Positions 56,595 through 64,000 of a DNA stretch of 64,000 bases are shown here, piece after piece. The notes under the pieces are model-generated. The model had not been told where the DNA came from, did no database searches, and saw nothing but the letters and a program-made list of their open reading frames with translations. The stretch is from NCBI GenBank assembly GCA_019459145.1, contig JAIBEK010000027.1, positions 62,001 through 126,000 on the forward strand, read 5' to 3'. The number at the start of each line of letters is the position of its first letter. The stretch's first letter is position 1. The position numbers and the translations under genes were made by a program. The DNA is from Arenimonas sp. Its GTDB lineage: Bacteria; Pseudomonadota; Alphaproteobacteria; Rhizobiales; Rhizobiaceae.

Positions 56595-57367
56595 GCCTCT
56601 CGCCTGTTCAGGTTTGCCAGGAGCCCTCGCGCCGCCTGCATCAACAGTCCGGTGTCGACCGATGCGGCCACGAAATCGTATCCCCAATCGAGATAACGCT
56701 GCGCGTCGGCTTGATTGGTCGCCAGTATTCCGGCGGGCTTGCCCGCGGCCTTGAGCCGGGTCAGGGCATCCAGCAGAGCGGCCTGCACATCGGCGTGACC
56801 GGGATTGCCGAGGTGCCCCAGCGATGCCGCGAGGTCCGAAGGTCCGATGAAGACGCCATCGACGCCGTCCACCGCGGCGATGTCCTCCAGACGCGCCAAT
56901 GCCGTCCCGGTTTCGATCTGGACCAGCAGGCAAACTTCCTCATTGGCGCGCCGCAAGTAGTCGCTAGCCAGGCCGAATCGGCTGGCGCGGGTCGAGCCGG
57001 CCACGCCCCGGATGCCGGCGGGGGGATAGCGCATGGCGGCCACCGCGGCGACCGCTTCCTCAGCCGTTTCGACGAACGGCACCAGCAAGGTCTGGGCGCC
57101 CTGGTCCAGATGTCGCTTGATCAGCACCTTGTCGTTCCATGCCGGGCGAACAACGCTGGCCGACACACCCGTCGCCGCCGCCTGCAACAGCGGCATGACG
57201 CCTGCGACGTCGACCGGGGCATGTTCGGTGTCGAACAACATCCAGTCATAGCCGACGAGAGAGATCATCTCGGACAGCAAGGGCGAGACTGACGACATCC
57301 AGATGCCGACCAGTTGTTCGCCGGCTAGCAGGCGACGTTTGAAGTTGTTGGGCGGTATCTGCATCAC
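56591..57367 (-). CDS. HpcH/HpaI-type 2-oxo acid aldolase
   Basis: A 258-aa class II (metal) pyruvate aldolase of the HpaI family. Hallmarks: YDWMLFDTEHAPVD (catalytic His), LVQIETGTALARLEDI (metal Glu) and GVFIGPSDLAASLG (metal Asp). HpaI splits 4-hydroxy-2-oxo acids to pyruvate and an aldehyde, the final step of meta-cleavage pathways. It follows the hydratase gene by six bases, fitting hydratase-then-aldolase order. Confidence 0.93.
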   Translation of the reverse strand: MMQIPPNNFKRRLLAGEQLVGIWMSSVSPLLSEMISLVGYDWMLFDTEHAPVDVAGVMPLLQAAATGVSASVVRPAWNDKVLIKRHLDQGAQTLLVPFVETAEEAVAAVAAMRYPPAGIRGVAGSTRASRFGLASDYLRRANEEVCLLVQIETGTALARLEDIAAVDGVDGVFIGPSDLAASLGHLGNPGHADVQAALLDALTRLKAAGKPAGILATNQADAQRYLDWGYDFVAASVDTGLLMQAARGLLANLNRREA

Positions 57368-57373
57368 TGCCCC

Positions 57374-58156
57374 TCACACGAACTGAACAGCGACGGAACC
57401 TAGCGGCCCGAAATCGGCGTGCAGCGTGTCGCCCTTCTTCGCCCAGACGGGCCGGGTGAAGCTGCCCGACAACAGCATGTGGCCGGGCTCCAGCGTCACG
57501 TCGAAGGGAGCAAGCTTGTTGGCCAGCCATGCGACCGCCATGGCCGGGTGCCCGAGAACACCGGCAGCCAGGCCTGTCTCCTCGATTTCCGAATTGCGGT
57601 AGAAGATCGCGCCGACCCAGCGCAGATCCACGTCCGTCGGACGAACCGGTCGCCCGCCGAGAATCAATCCGGCCGCCGCACCATTGTCGGCGACGGTATC
57701 GAAGATGCGCCGTGGCTCCTCGACGCGCGCGTCGATGATCTCGATCGAGGGTATCACCCATTCGGTTGCCCGCAGCACATCCACCAGGCCGACGTTCGGG
57801 CCCTTGAGCGGCTCCTTCAGGACAAAGGTGAGCTCGGGCTCGACCCGCGGCACGCAGAAATCCTCGAACCGCACCTTGGCGCCATCTTGCAGGACCAGGT
57901 CGTCGAACATGTAGCCGTAATCGGGCTCGTCGATCTTCGATGCCGCCTGCATCGCCTTCGACGTCAGGCCGATCTTGTGGCCGATGATCTTGATCCCGGC
58001 CTTCTTCTTGGCCTCGGCGACGGCCGAGGAAATCGCATAGCTGTCGGCAATCTCTATGTCCGGAAACATCTCAGAGGGGCGCTTGCCCTGCTTCTTGGTG
58101 CGGTGGCTTTCGAGCAGGCTTTCGACGCAGCGCGCGCGTTGTTCTTCGGTTAGCAT
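57374..58156 (-). CDS. 2-oxo-hepta-3-ene-1,7-dioate hydratase-like (HpaH/MhpD family)
   Basis: A 260-aa hydratase. [22 protein letters not shown] and VEPELTFVL (metal-binding E-x-E) closely resemble HpaH, and [16 protein letters not shown] is conserved too. These enzymes add water to 2-hydroxy-dienoate or 2-oxo-enoate products of extradiol ring cleavage before aldolase action. Exact chain length and charge of its substrate cannot be read from sequence. Confidence 0.92.
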   Translation of the reverse strand: MLTEEQRARCVESLLESHRTKKQGKRPSEMFPDIEIADSYAISSAVAEAKKKAGIKIIGHKIGLTSKAMQAASKIDEPDYGYMFDDLVLQDGAKVRFEDFCVPRVEPELTFVLKEPLKGPNVGLVDVLRATEWVIPSIEIIDARVEEPRRIFDTVADNGAAAGLILGGRPVRPTDVDLRWVGAIFYRNSEIEETGLAAGVLGHPAMAVAWLANKLAPFDVTLEPGHMLLSGSFTRPVWAKKGDTLHADFGPLGSVAVQFV

Positions 58157-58168
58157 GGGCCTGTTCCT

Positions 58169-59623
58169 TCAGAGTTTGATGCAGATGTTGCGAAGTTCGG
58201 TGTAGAACTCCATCGAATGGATGCCGCCCTCGCGACCGATGCCGGAGGCCTTCGACCCGCCGAATGGCGTGCGCAGGTCGCGCAGGAACCAGCTGTTGAC
58301 CCAGGCGATCCCGACATCGATCCGTGCCGCTGTCCGGTGTGCCCGCGACAGGTTCGTGGTCCAGATCGAGGTCGCCAGCCCGTAGGGCGAGGCATTGGCG
58401 AGCGCCAGACCTTCCTCCTCGCTGTCGAAAGGCATGATATGGGTGCAGGGGCCGAAGATCTCGTCGGTGACGACGGCGGCATCGGCGCCAAGACCGGTCC
58501 AGATCGTTGGCTGGACGAAATAGCCGCCCTCGAAGCCCGCGACTTCCGGCACACCGCCGCCCGCGAGTATCTCCGCACCGGCCGCCTTGGCCTTGGCGTA
58601 ATAGGACAGCACCTTGTCGCGGTGTTCGGCGCTGATCACCGGCCCCATCGTGGTGGTCTTGGCATAGGGATCACCAAAGGAGAACCGCTTGGCCTTTTCC
58701 GCCATGCCGGCACAGAACTGCTCGAAGATGCCGCGCTGGACATAGAGCCGCTCGGTGCCGAGGCAGACCTGTCCCGAATTGGCGAAACAGGCCCGGCCGA
58801 TGCCTTCGAGCGTGGCATCGAGATCGGCATCGTCGAAGATCAGGCCGGCATTCTTGCCGCCCAGTTCCAGCGAGACCGGCCGCACGCCATTGGCCGCGGC
58901 CTTCATGATCGCCTCGCCGGTGCGGGTCTCACCGGTGAAGGTGATGCCGTCGACGCCGGGATTGGAGGTGAGGAACTCGCCGGCAGCACCTGGCCCAAGC
59001 CCATGCACGACGTTGTAGACCCCGCGCGGGATGCCGACGGCATTCATCACCTCGCCCAGCAGGGTGGCGGTCGCCGGCGTTTCCTCGGAAGGCTTGACCA
59101 CGACGGTATTGCCGCAGGCAAGCGCAGGTGCCACTTTCCATGTCATCAGCAGGAGCGGCAGGTTCCACGGGCAGATCACCCCGATGACGCCCCGCGGGCG
59201 GCGAATGGAATAGTTCAGCGCGCCCTGTCCGTCGGGCGTGTCCATCTCGAAGCACTCGGTGCCGGCGACCAGGACCTGATCGGCAAAGACGTTGAAATTG
59301 GCCGCGCCGCGCGGAATATCGATATGCGAGGCGAGCGACGCCGGCTTGCCGGTATCCTTGATTTCGGCGGCCAGGAATTCATCGAAGCGGGCATTGATGC
59401 CCTCGGCGAGCTTGCGCAAGAGCGCCACGCGCTCGGCTACGGGCATTCGGCCCCAAGGTCCCTTGAGAGCAGCGCGCGCGGCACCGACGGCGGCGTCCAC
59501 CTCGGCCCGGCCGGCGGCGGAAACCTCGCCGATGACCTCGCCGGTGACCGGATAATGATTGGCAAAGCTGGGGCCGGAGCCCTTCACGAATTCGCCGTCG
59601 ATGAAATTCAGATAGGTTTTCAA
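58169..59623 (-). CDS. aldehyde dehydrogenase, hydroxymuconic-semialdehyde type
   Basis: A 484-aa ALDH with N154 (PWNLP), E253 (LELGGKNAG) and the catalytic C287 in FANSGQVCLGTERLY, a stretch typical of 2-hydroxymuconic and carboxymethyl-hydroxymuconic semialdehyde dehydrogenases (XylG, DmpC, HpaE). It would oxidise the semialdehyde formed by ring cleavage. It starts at TTG 59623 overlapping the upstream stop (TTGA), with GGAAGGA seven bases ahead; no ATG is available near the proper N-terminus. Confidence 0.92.
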   Translation of the reverse strand: MKTYLNFIDGEFVKGSGPSFANHYPVTGEVIGEVSAAGRAEVDAAVGAARAALKGPWGRMPVAERVALLRKLAEGINARFDEFLAAEIKDTGKPASLASHIDIPRGAANFNVFADQVLVAGTECFEMDTPDGQGALNYSIRRPRGVIGVICPWNLPLLLMTWKVAPALACGNTVVVKPSEETPATATLLGEVMNAVGIPRGVYNVVHGLGPGAAGEFLTSNPGVDGITFTGETRTGEAIMKAAANGVRPVSLELGGKNAGLIFDDADLDATLEGIGRACFANSGQVCLGTERLYVQRGIFEQFCAGMAEKAKRFSFGDPYAKTTTMGPVISAEHRDKVLSYYAKAKAAGAEILAGGGVPEVAGFEGGYFVQPTIWTGLGADAAVVTDEIFGPCTHIMPFDSEEEGLALANASPYGLATSIWTTNLSRAHRTAARIDVGIAWVNSWFLRDLRTPFGGSKASGIGREGGIHSMEFYTELRNICIKL

Positions 59624-60336
59624 GAGCTTGTCCTTCCGCCCATGTTTTGCTGCGGGTTCAGTTCGGGATCGCCTGCGGTGAGGTGATCCCACATGCGTTC
59701 GATGATGAGTCCGGCGCGGGTGGCGCGTGCCTCGGCCTCCGCCGCCGGGATGACGGGAGCGCTTTCGCAAAGCCCGGTCTGGAGAGCGATCAGCTCGATG
59801 CGGCACATGTCTTCGAGATACCAGGCCAGCACCGTGGCGGCCTCGACGCTCTCGCCCCACACGACCGCCCCGTTACCGCGCATCAGCAAGGCGCGCCCGG
59901 GACCCATGGCGGTGATCGCGCCGATGGCCTTGTCGTCATCGCGGATCAATTGGGGATCGTTCCACAGCGCGACACCCGGCTCGAAATAGCAGCCGAATCC
60001 ATGGCGCGGCCGGGGCACCCGGCCAAGCGCCGCCAATGCCATCATGTTCGGCCCCATGAAGCGCACGACGCCCGATGCCTCGGGCCGGCGGGAATAGATC
60101 TGCTGGTGCAGGCGCACCTCGCCGAGCACACCTAAGGGCAAGTCGCCACGCACCGGCACCCGGTTGCACGGCGCGCCGACCTGCGTCAGCGCCATAGGCA
60201 CCGGTGGGCAGACGAGGAAACTCTCGTCATTTTCTCTGGCCGAGCAATGGCCATAGGCATGTACGAGGCCAGCCCTTCCCAGGGCCCTCGCCGCGATGCG
60301 CACGCGGCGGGCCAGATCTTCATCGGTTTGAACCAT
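59620..60336 (-). CDS. class II aldolase/adducin-fold protein lacking the zinc ligands
   Basis: A 238-aa protein that aligns along the class II aldolase fold (AYGHCSAR, GEVRLHQQIYSRRPEASG, LMRGNGAVVWGESVEAA). In L-fuculose-1-phosphate aldolase the zinc ligands are H92, H94 and H155 with acid E73. Here E73 is kept, but the positions read R92, M94 and N155 (VVRFMGPN, RGNGAVV). So zinc-dependent aldol chemistry looks impossible; a metal-free decarboxylase/hydratase or a structural role is more likely. Gene overlaps the ALDH start. Confidence 0.88.
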   Translation of the reverse strand: MVQTDEDLARRVRIAARALGRAGLVHAYGHCSARENDESFLVCPPVPMALTQVGAPCNRVPVRGDLPLGVLGEVRLHQQIYSRRPEASGVVRFMGPNMMALAALGRVPRPRHGFGCYFEPGVALWNDPQLIRDDDKAIGAITAMGPGRALLMRGNGAVVWGESVEAATVLAWYLEDMCRIELIALQTGLCESAPVIPAAEAEARATRAGLIIERMWDHLTAGDPELNPQQNMGGRTSS

Positions 60337-60341
60337 GGTCT

Positions 60342-61199
60342 TTAGTCCTTGAATGCCGCGATCTGCGGCGCTGCGCCCCACTGGCAGAAACCCTTGGGCT
60401 CGAAATGGAACTGGCGATCCCGCCACAGGGGCTCGTCATGGATTTCACAGACGCCGGTCGAATATTCGAACGTCATCCCTTCCGGCCCGGTGAAGTACAG
60501 GAATTGCGCCGAGGACGTCGGATGGCGGCCCGGACCGAAGGTGATCTTGACCTGGTTCTCGCGCACATGATGGAAGCTGCGCTGGATGTCGTCGGCGCTC
60601 TCGACCTGGTGGTTGATGTGCTGGATGCCCGCCTTGTGGAAGGGAAACAGCGCGATGGAATGATGAATGGTGCCCAGCCGCATCAGCGGTGCATCGCCGA
60701 TCCGGTCCGAGACGCGCGCGTTGCAGACCTGTGTCCAGAAGGCTTCGTCGCGCTCCGCATCCGTGGTGCAAAGGCCGACATGGCTGAAGCCGGTAATCCC
60801 GGCATCCCGTTCACCGTGGAACCGGACAGCGGAAACGGCGGGCCGGACGACGAATTCGATGCCATTGCCCGTCGGGTCGCTGAAGCGGATGAACTCGCGC
60901 ACATGGCGGGCCTCGCATTCCCGCGCATCGCCGAAATGCACCGGCGTTCCCATCGCCTCCAGCGTCACCGCGGCACGTTCGAGGTCTTCCGACGAACCGA
61001 TCTCGAACGCCGTCACCTGGTCGTCGGGGTCACCCTCGAAGTAGCACAGGGTGTGGGCGCGCTCATTCGACTTGAAATAGGTTGCACCCTTGCGCCGCTC
61101 CGAAACCTCGAGCCCCAGAATATTGACGGCGAACCACTCGGCGCCAGCCAGGTCGCGGGTGCCCAGCCGGCAATAGACCACGTCTTTCAGCTCAATCAT
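60342..61199 (-). CDS. type I extradiol ring-cleavage dioxygenase (VOC fold)
   Basis: A 285-aa two-domain vicinal oxygen chelate protein resembling 2,3-dihydroxybiphenyl 1,2-dioxygenase. The three Fe(II) ligands are in place: H140 (GFSHVGLCTTD), H197 (HINHQVESADD; H194 is a less likely choice) and E245 (GMTFEYSTGV). It would cleave a catechol-type ring next to the two hydroxyls. It overlaps the stop of the tandem paralogue by eight bases. ATG 61199 gives the normal N-terminus. Confidence 0.9.
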   Translation of the reverse strand: MIELKDVVYCRLGTRDLAGAEWFAVNILGLEVSERRKGATYFKSNERAHTLCYFEGDPDDQVTAFEIGSSEDLERAAVTLEAMGTPVHFGDARECEARHVREFIRFSDPTGNGIEFVVRPAVSAVRFHGERDAGITGFSHVGLCTTDAERDEAFWTQVCNARVSDRIGDAPLMRLGTIHHSIALFPFHKAGIQHINHQVESADDIQRSFHHVRENQVKITFGPGRHPTSSAQFLYFTGPEGMTFEYSTGVCEIHDEPLWRDRQFHFEPKGFCQWGAAPQIAAFKD

Positions 61200-62061
61200 G
61201 ATTGTCTCCTCCACGAAACTCTGGAGCCCGGGACTCCGATCCCCAGGCACAGTGGCTGCGCCCGACATCCTGAAATTGACGGGGGCCGCCGGCCGGCAGG
61301 CCTTGTGCGGTCTCGGCCCGGTATCCGTAGTAGATCCCGTCGGGACCTTCGCCCAAGACGAAGAGCGCGTTCGACGCGGCCTGGCGGCCTGGACCATGAA
61401 CGACCGGGATCTGGTTCTTCTGGAAGAAATACCAGTTCTGCATGATGTTGTTGATGCCCTCGACCTCCCAGGTCACGGCGAGCACGCCGTCGCGATGCGA
61501 GGGATAGAGCGCGATCCGGTGATGCGCCGCATCGATGTTCAGATAGACGGCATCTCCTGCCCAGTCCGCCACCTCGGCGCCCATGCCCCGGGTCCAGAAC
61601 GATTCGTTCCCGGCGATGTCGGTGCAGGCGAGGCTCACCGCGCCGAGCTCGGTGATACCGGCATCGCGCGTAGCATGGTAACGCCAGCCCGAGGTAAGCG
61701 GCCGCCAGACCACTTCGATCGTCACATTATTGGGAGCGACAACCGCGATACCATCCTTGATCTGGCGCTTGCGGCAGGCCTCCGCATCGAGCCGTTGCAC
61801 CCGACCGAACGGGGCGAGTGCTTCGGCGCGCAGGTCAAGGTCCTCGCGCCGGGCCACAGTCAGCCCGATGGCGGGCCGGGTTTCCTGCTTCCAGAAGGCC
61901 AGCGCATAATTGCGCATGTCGGAGCGGAAATGGATCACCTCATCATTGGCGACGTCGCCCAGTTGCAGGCCAAGCTTGTCCAGGGCAAAGGAACGCACGG
62001 CGTCGAGGCCCTCGGGGGCAGGCAGGCGCAGGTAGCGCAGGTCACGGTAACACGCGGTCAT
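61192..62061 (-). CDS. VOC-fold paralogue of the dioxygenase with all metal ligands lost
   Basis: A 289-aa protein clearly paralogous to the next gene (shared RDAGIT-FW framework, HH-IAL-P-H, GPGR), yet the ligand positions read A141 (ELGAVSLACTD), W198 (AVTWEVEGINN) and G246 (GIYYGYRAE) instead of His, His, Glu. It therefore should not bind iron. ATG 62061 has GGAG eight bases ahead; a GTG three codons earlier is too close. A regulatory or scaffolding subunit for the active paralogue is the best guess. Confidence 0.88.
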   Translation of the reverse strand: MTACYRDLRYLRLPAPEGLDAVRSFALDKLGLQLGDVANDEVIHFRSDMRNYALAFWKQETRPAIGLTVARREDLDLRAEALAPFGRVQRLDAEACRKRQIKDGIAVVAPNNVTIEVVWRPLTSGWRYHATRDAGITELGAVSLACTDIAGNESFWTRGMGAEVADWAGDAVYLNIDAAHHRIALYPSHRDGVLAVTWEVEGINNIMQNWYFFQKNQIPVVHGPGRQAASNALFVLGEGPDGIYYGYRAETAQGLPAGGPRQFQDVGRSHCAWGSESRAPEFRGGDNHD

Positions 62062-62115
62062 GTCGGTCACTCCAATTGGGGCCCTGCCGCTCGAACAGCG
62101 GCAGGGTAATTTGGA

Positions 62116-63084
62116 TCAGTTCAGCTTTGCGGCTTCCTGCAGCAGGCCCTCGAACAGCGGCGACTTGGTTTTCCACTGTTCGTAATAGGCATCGATCGCC
62201 GGACCAAACCAGGCGCGGTCAACCTTCACGACGGGCACATCGGTACCCTTCAGATTGGCGAGAAACTCCTGCTCGAGCTTCGCGTAGGCGGCGATGATAT
62301 TCTTGCTCTCGGTGGCGAATTCCTCGGCAATGATGGCTTGGTCCTCCGGCGCGATCTGCGCCCATTTGCGTCCAGAAGCCGCGGCAAGCATGGGGAACAT
62401 GCCGTGATCCGAATTGAGGATCACAGCCGCGTTGGAATAGTATTTCGTATTCCACGTGCCCTCGAGGTCGATCTGCATCCCGTCGACCTGACCATTGGCG
62501 AAGGCGTCGAACAGGGCCGGCAGCGGCATGGGCGTCGGGACTGCCTTGAGCCCGGTCCAAAGGTCGAGTTCGGGTGCATAGGGGATGGTCCGGATCTTCT
62601 TGCCGGCCAGCTGGTTGACCGTTTCGATCTTGTCGCGCAGGACTACCTGGCGCATGCCCGAAACGCCCCAACCCAGGCCCTTGAGGCCGAAGCTCGGGAG
62701 TTTTTCCTCGAGCTTGTCCGCCGTCGCGCCGTCCAGCAACTCGCCGGCCGCGACGATATTCGGCACCAGATACGGAGCGGCAAGAATGCCGAAATCGTCG
62801 TCGCGATTGGCCAGTTCGCCCAGGGTCAAGAAGGCAAAGTCCAGAGCTCCGGTCTGCATCTGCTGGACCATCTGGGATTCCGGTCCAAGCTGACCCGACG
62901 GGAAGAGCATGATGTTGACACGTCCGTCCGTGCGCTCCTTGATGCGCTCGGCCATGGCGGTCGCGCTCTTGGCCCATTGGTGCGACGGCGGCACGATCAT
63001 CGAGATACGATAATCCGCCGCCTGTGCGGCTCCGGTGGTCATGAGCGCGAGAACCGCACCCTTGATAGTGGCAGTGAACTTCAT
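62116..63084 (-). CDS. TRAP transporter substrate-binding protein, DctP family
   Basis: A 322-aa periplasmic DctP protein with a signal peptide (cleaved near AQAADYR), the family's carboxylate-binding Arg in GMRQVVL and the NGQVDGMQIDLEG stretch. TRAP systems import organic acids, including aromatic acids. No dctQ or dctM is in the window, so they lie elsewhere. Its position upstream of the dioxygenase genes suggests that it captures the pathway's substrate. Confidence 0.94.
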   Translation of the reverse strand: MKFTATIKGAVLALMTTGAAQAADYRISMIVPPSHQWAKSATAMAERIKERTDGRVNIMLFPSGQLGPESQMVQQMQTGALDFAFLTLGELANRDDDFGILAAPYLVPNIVAAGELLDGATADKLEEKLPSFGLKGLGWGVSGMRQVVLRDKIETVNQLAGKKIRTIPYAPELDLWTGLKAVPTPMPLPALFDAFANGQVDGMQIDLEGTWNTKYYSNAAVILNSDHGMFPMLAAASGRKWAQIAPEDQAIIAEEFATESKNIIAAYAKLEQEFLANLKGTDVPVVKVDRAWFGPAIDAYYEQWKTKSPLFEGLLQEAAKLN

Positions 63085-63105
63085 TCTTTCCTCCCTTTGA
63101 AAAAC

Positions 63106-64000
63106 TCAGATTTCCATCGCCCGGATCCGGGCGATGTCGGCAAGGGCCCGCGGGACCTTGCGATTGCGTTCCGTGGCGATCTCGGCCACCGGCCTTGGGT
63201 CGTGCTGCGCCATGCCGCACACCAGGAGATCGGCCGTGGCCTGATCCAGAACCGGTGCACCAAGATCGTCGAAATAGCTTTGGAAGGCCGGCCCAAGGAC
63301 CTCCAGGAACCGCTCCATGCCCCCCGCGCCACCGGCCAGATGAAAGATCGTCGACGGGCCATAAAGCGCCCATCGCGGGGCCAGCCCCTCGCTGATCGCG
63401 CGCTCGGTGTCGGACAGCGACACTACCCCTTCGGCGGCCAGGTGGATCGCCTCGCGCCACAGCGCCGCCTGCAGACGATTGACCACGTGCCCGATCATGG
63501 GCTTGCGCATGCGGATCACGCTCTTGCCGAGACCGGTGTAGAATTGCGCCAGTTCGTCCAGCCGCGCCTGCGGCGTGCCGCTGGAGGGGCAGAGTTCCAC
63601 TGTCGGCATGATCCACGGCGGATTGTTCGGATGGGCGATCACCAACCGGCCAGGATTTTTCAGGCAGGCGCCGATGTCGTCGGGCATCAGTCCCGAACTC
63701 GAGGAAGCGATCATCACATCGTCCGGCAGCGAGGCTTCCAGAGAGGCAAGAACCTGATGCTTCAGTTCGAGCCGTTCGGGCAGGCATTCCTGCACCAGAT
63801 CCGGCACGGGCCCCGCCCCGGATGGCGCCGTGGCGTGCGCCGGCGCAAGGCTGCCTGCATGCAGCAGGCCCATCTCGGCCAGGGTCGGCTGCGCCGCTGC
63901 CCAGGCATTGCCGAGGACCGCCGCCGCGTCGTCCGCGGGATCGATCACCACCGCCTCGTGACCCGCCGCACCATAGGCAATGGCCCACCCCGTTCCAATC
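63106..64000 (-). CDS. 3-hydroxyacyl-CoA dehydrogenase-like protein (partial)
   Basis: About 298 codons of an NAD-dependent dehydrogenase of the 3-hydroxybutyryl-CoA/L-gulonate 3-dehydrogenase group; the start lies beyond base 64000. The visible part of the Rossmann motif is IGTGWAIAYGAAGHEAVVIDP, followed by PDLVQECLPERLELK, ASSSSGL and AHPNNPPWIMPTVEL, where the catalytic His (HP) and family NP pattern sit. It probably starts or joins the downstream catabolic operon. Confidence 0.9.
   Translation of the reverse strand, partial: IGTGWAIAYGAAGHEAVVIDPADDAAAVLGNAWAAAQPTLAEMGLLHAGSLAPAHATAPSGAGPVPDLVQECLPERLELKHQVLASLEASLPDDVMIASSSSGLMPDDIGACLKNPGRLVIAHPNNPPWIMPTVELCPSSGTPQARLDELAQFYTGLGKSVIRMRKPMIGHVVNRLQAALWREAIHLAAEGVVSLSDTERAISEGLAPRWALYGPSTIFHLAGGAGGMERFLEVLGPAFQSYFDDLGAPVLDQATADLLVCGMAQHDPRPVAEIATERNRKVPRALADIARIRAMEI

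Overview
The window looks like accessory DNA from an alphaproteobacterium, most likely Hyphomicrobiales (rhizobial group). This rests on high-GC coding, a fixNOQP-type cbb3 oxidase operon with a FixK/FNR box, many sugar ABC importers, an Ugp operon and an alphaproteobacterial-style cobalamin riboswitch. I cannot name a genus. No tRNA, rRNA, CRISPR array or intact insertion sequence was seen. Many genes are truncated or frameshifted: carbonic anhydrase, a LolD-like ATPase, GNAT, a second BtuF-like protein, an ABC-F-like ATPase, IclR, a sugar-binding protein, NicO, a copper ATPase and a histidine kinase. This suggests a plasmid or island that is being rearranged.

Layout. 1-5.5 kb: decayed carbonic anhydrase, then nsrR-fixNOQP, a 69-aa membrane protein and a DUF2189 protein, with a FixK/FNR box and an NsrR-like palindrome upstream. 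5.5-8 kb: a perfect 29-bp palindrome, two Rnk-like proteins and ABC ATPase debris. 8-16 kb: a sugar ABC importer operon with a GntR regulator, an HSL-type esterase, a sugar isomerase/epimerase, a Gfo/Idh/MocA oxidoreductase and a divergent ATPase. 16.3-21.5 kb: a cobalamin riboswitch driving a BtuFCD-like transporter and a methyltransferase. A 49-aa leader ORF that needs a -1 frameshift sits between riboswitch and transporter, and Zur-like boxes lie upstream. 21.7-29 kb: a stress module of two universal stress proteins, an excisionase-like HTH protein plus CPA2 antiporter, an SDR and a cation P-type ATPase, with a second FixK/FNR box in the divergent promoter. 29.4-36 kb: AraC regulator and an ABC importer with a xylitol-dehydrogenase-like enzyme. 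36-45 kb: Na/Pi cotransporter, ugpBAEC and hipBA. 45-54 kb: dipeptide-type ABC importer with an M81 (MlrC) peptidase, a DadA-like oxidase and an RpiR regulator. 54.4-55.7 kb: remnants of metal-handling genes. 55.8-64 kb: a ring-cleavage/aldolase catabolic operon with a TRAP binding protein.

How the genes work together. The oxygen-linked modules (cbb3 oxidase; stress proteins and ion pumps) share FixK/FNR-type sites, so they are probably induced together at low oxygen, with NsrR adding nitric oxide control. The other modules are self-contained uptake-plus-catabolism operons, most with their own regulator.

The most unusual part is the last operon. It pairs an apparently competent type I extradiol dioxygenase (H140, H197, E245) with a tandem paralogue that has lost all three ligands (A141, W198, G246). 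It also carries a class II aldolase-fold protein that keeps E73 but has lost the three zinc histidines (R92, M94, N155). Two enzyme-fold proteins stripped of metal in one operon suggest partner or scaffold roles in an undescribed aromatic pathway. The second unusual item is the leader ORF under the cobalamin riboswitch, which has a T-TTC-CCC slip site and ends in an ATGA overlap with the binding-protein gene.
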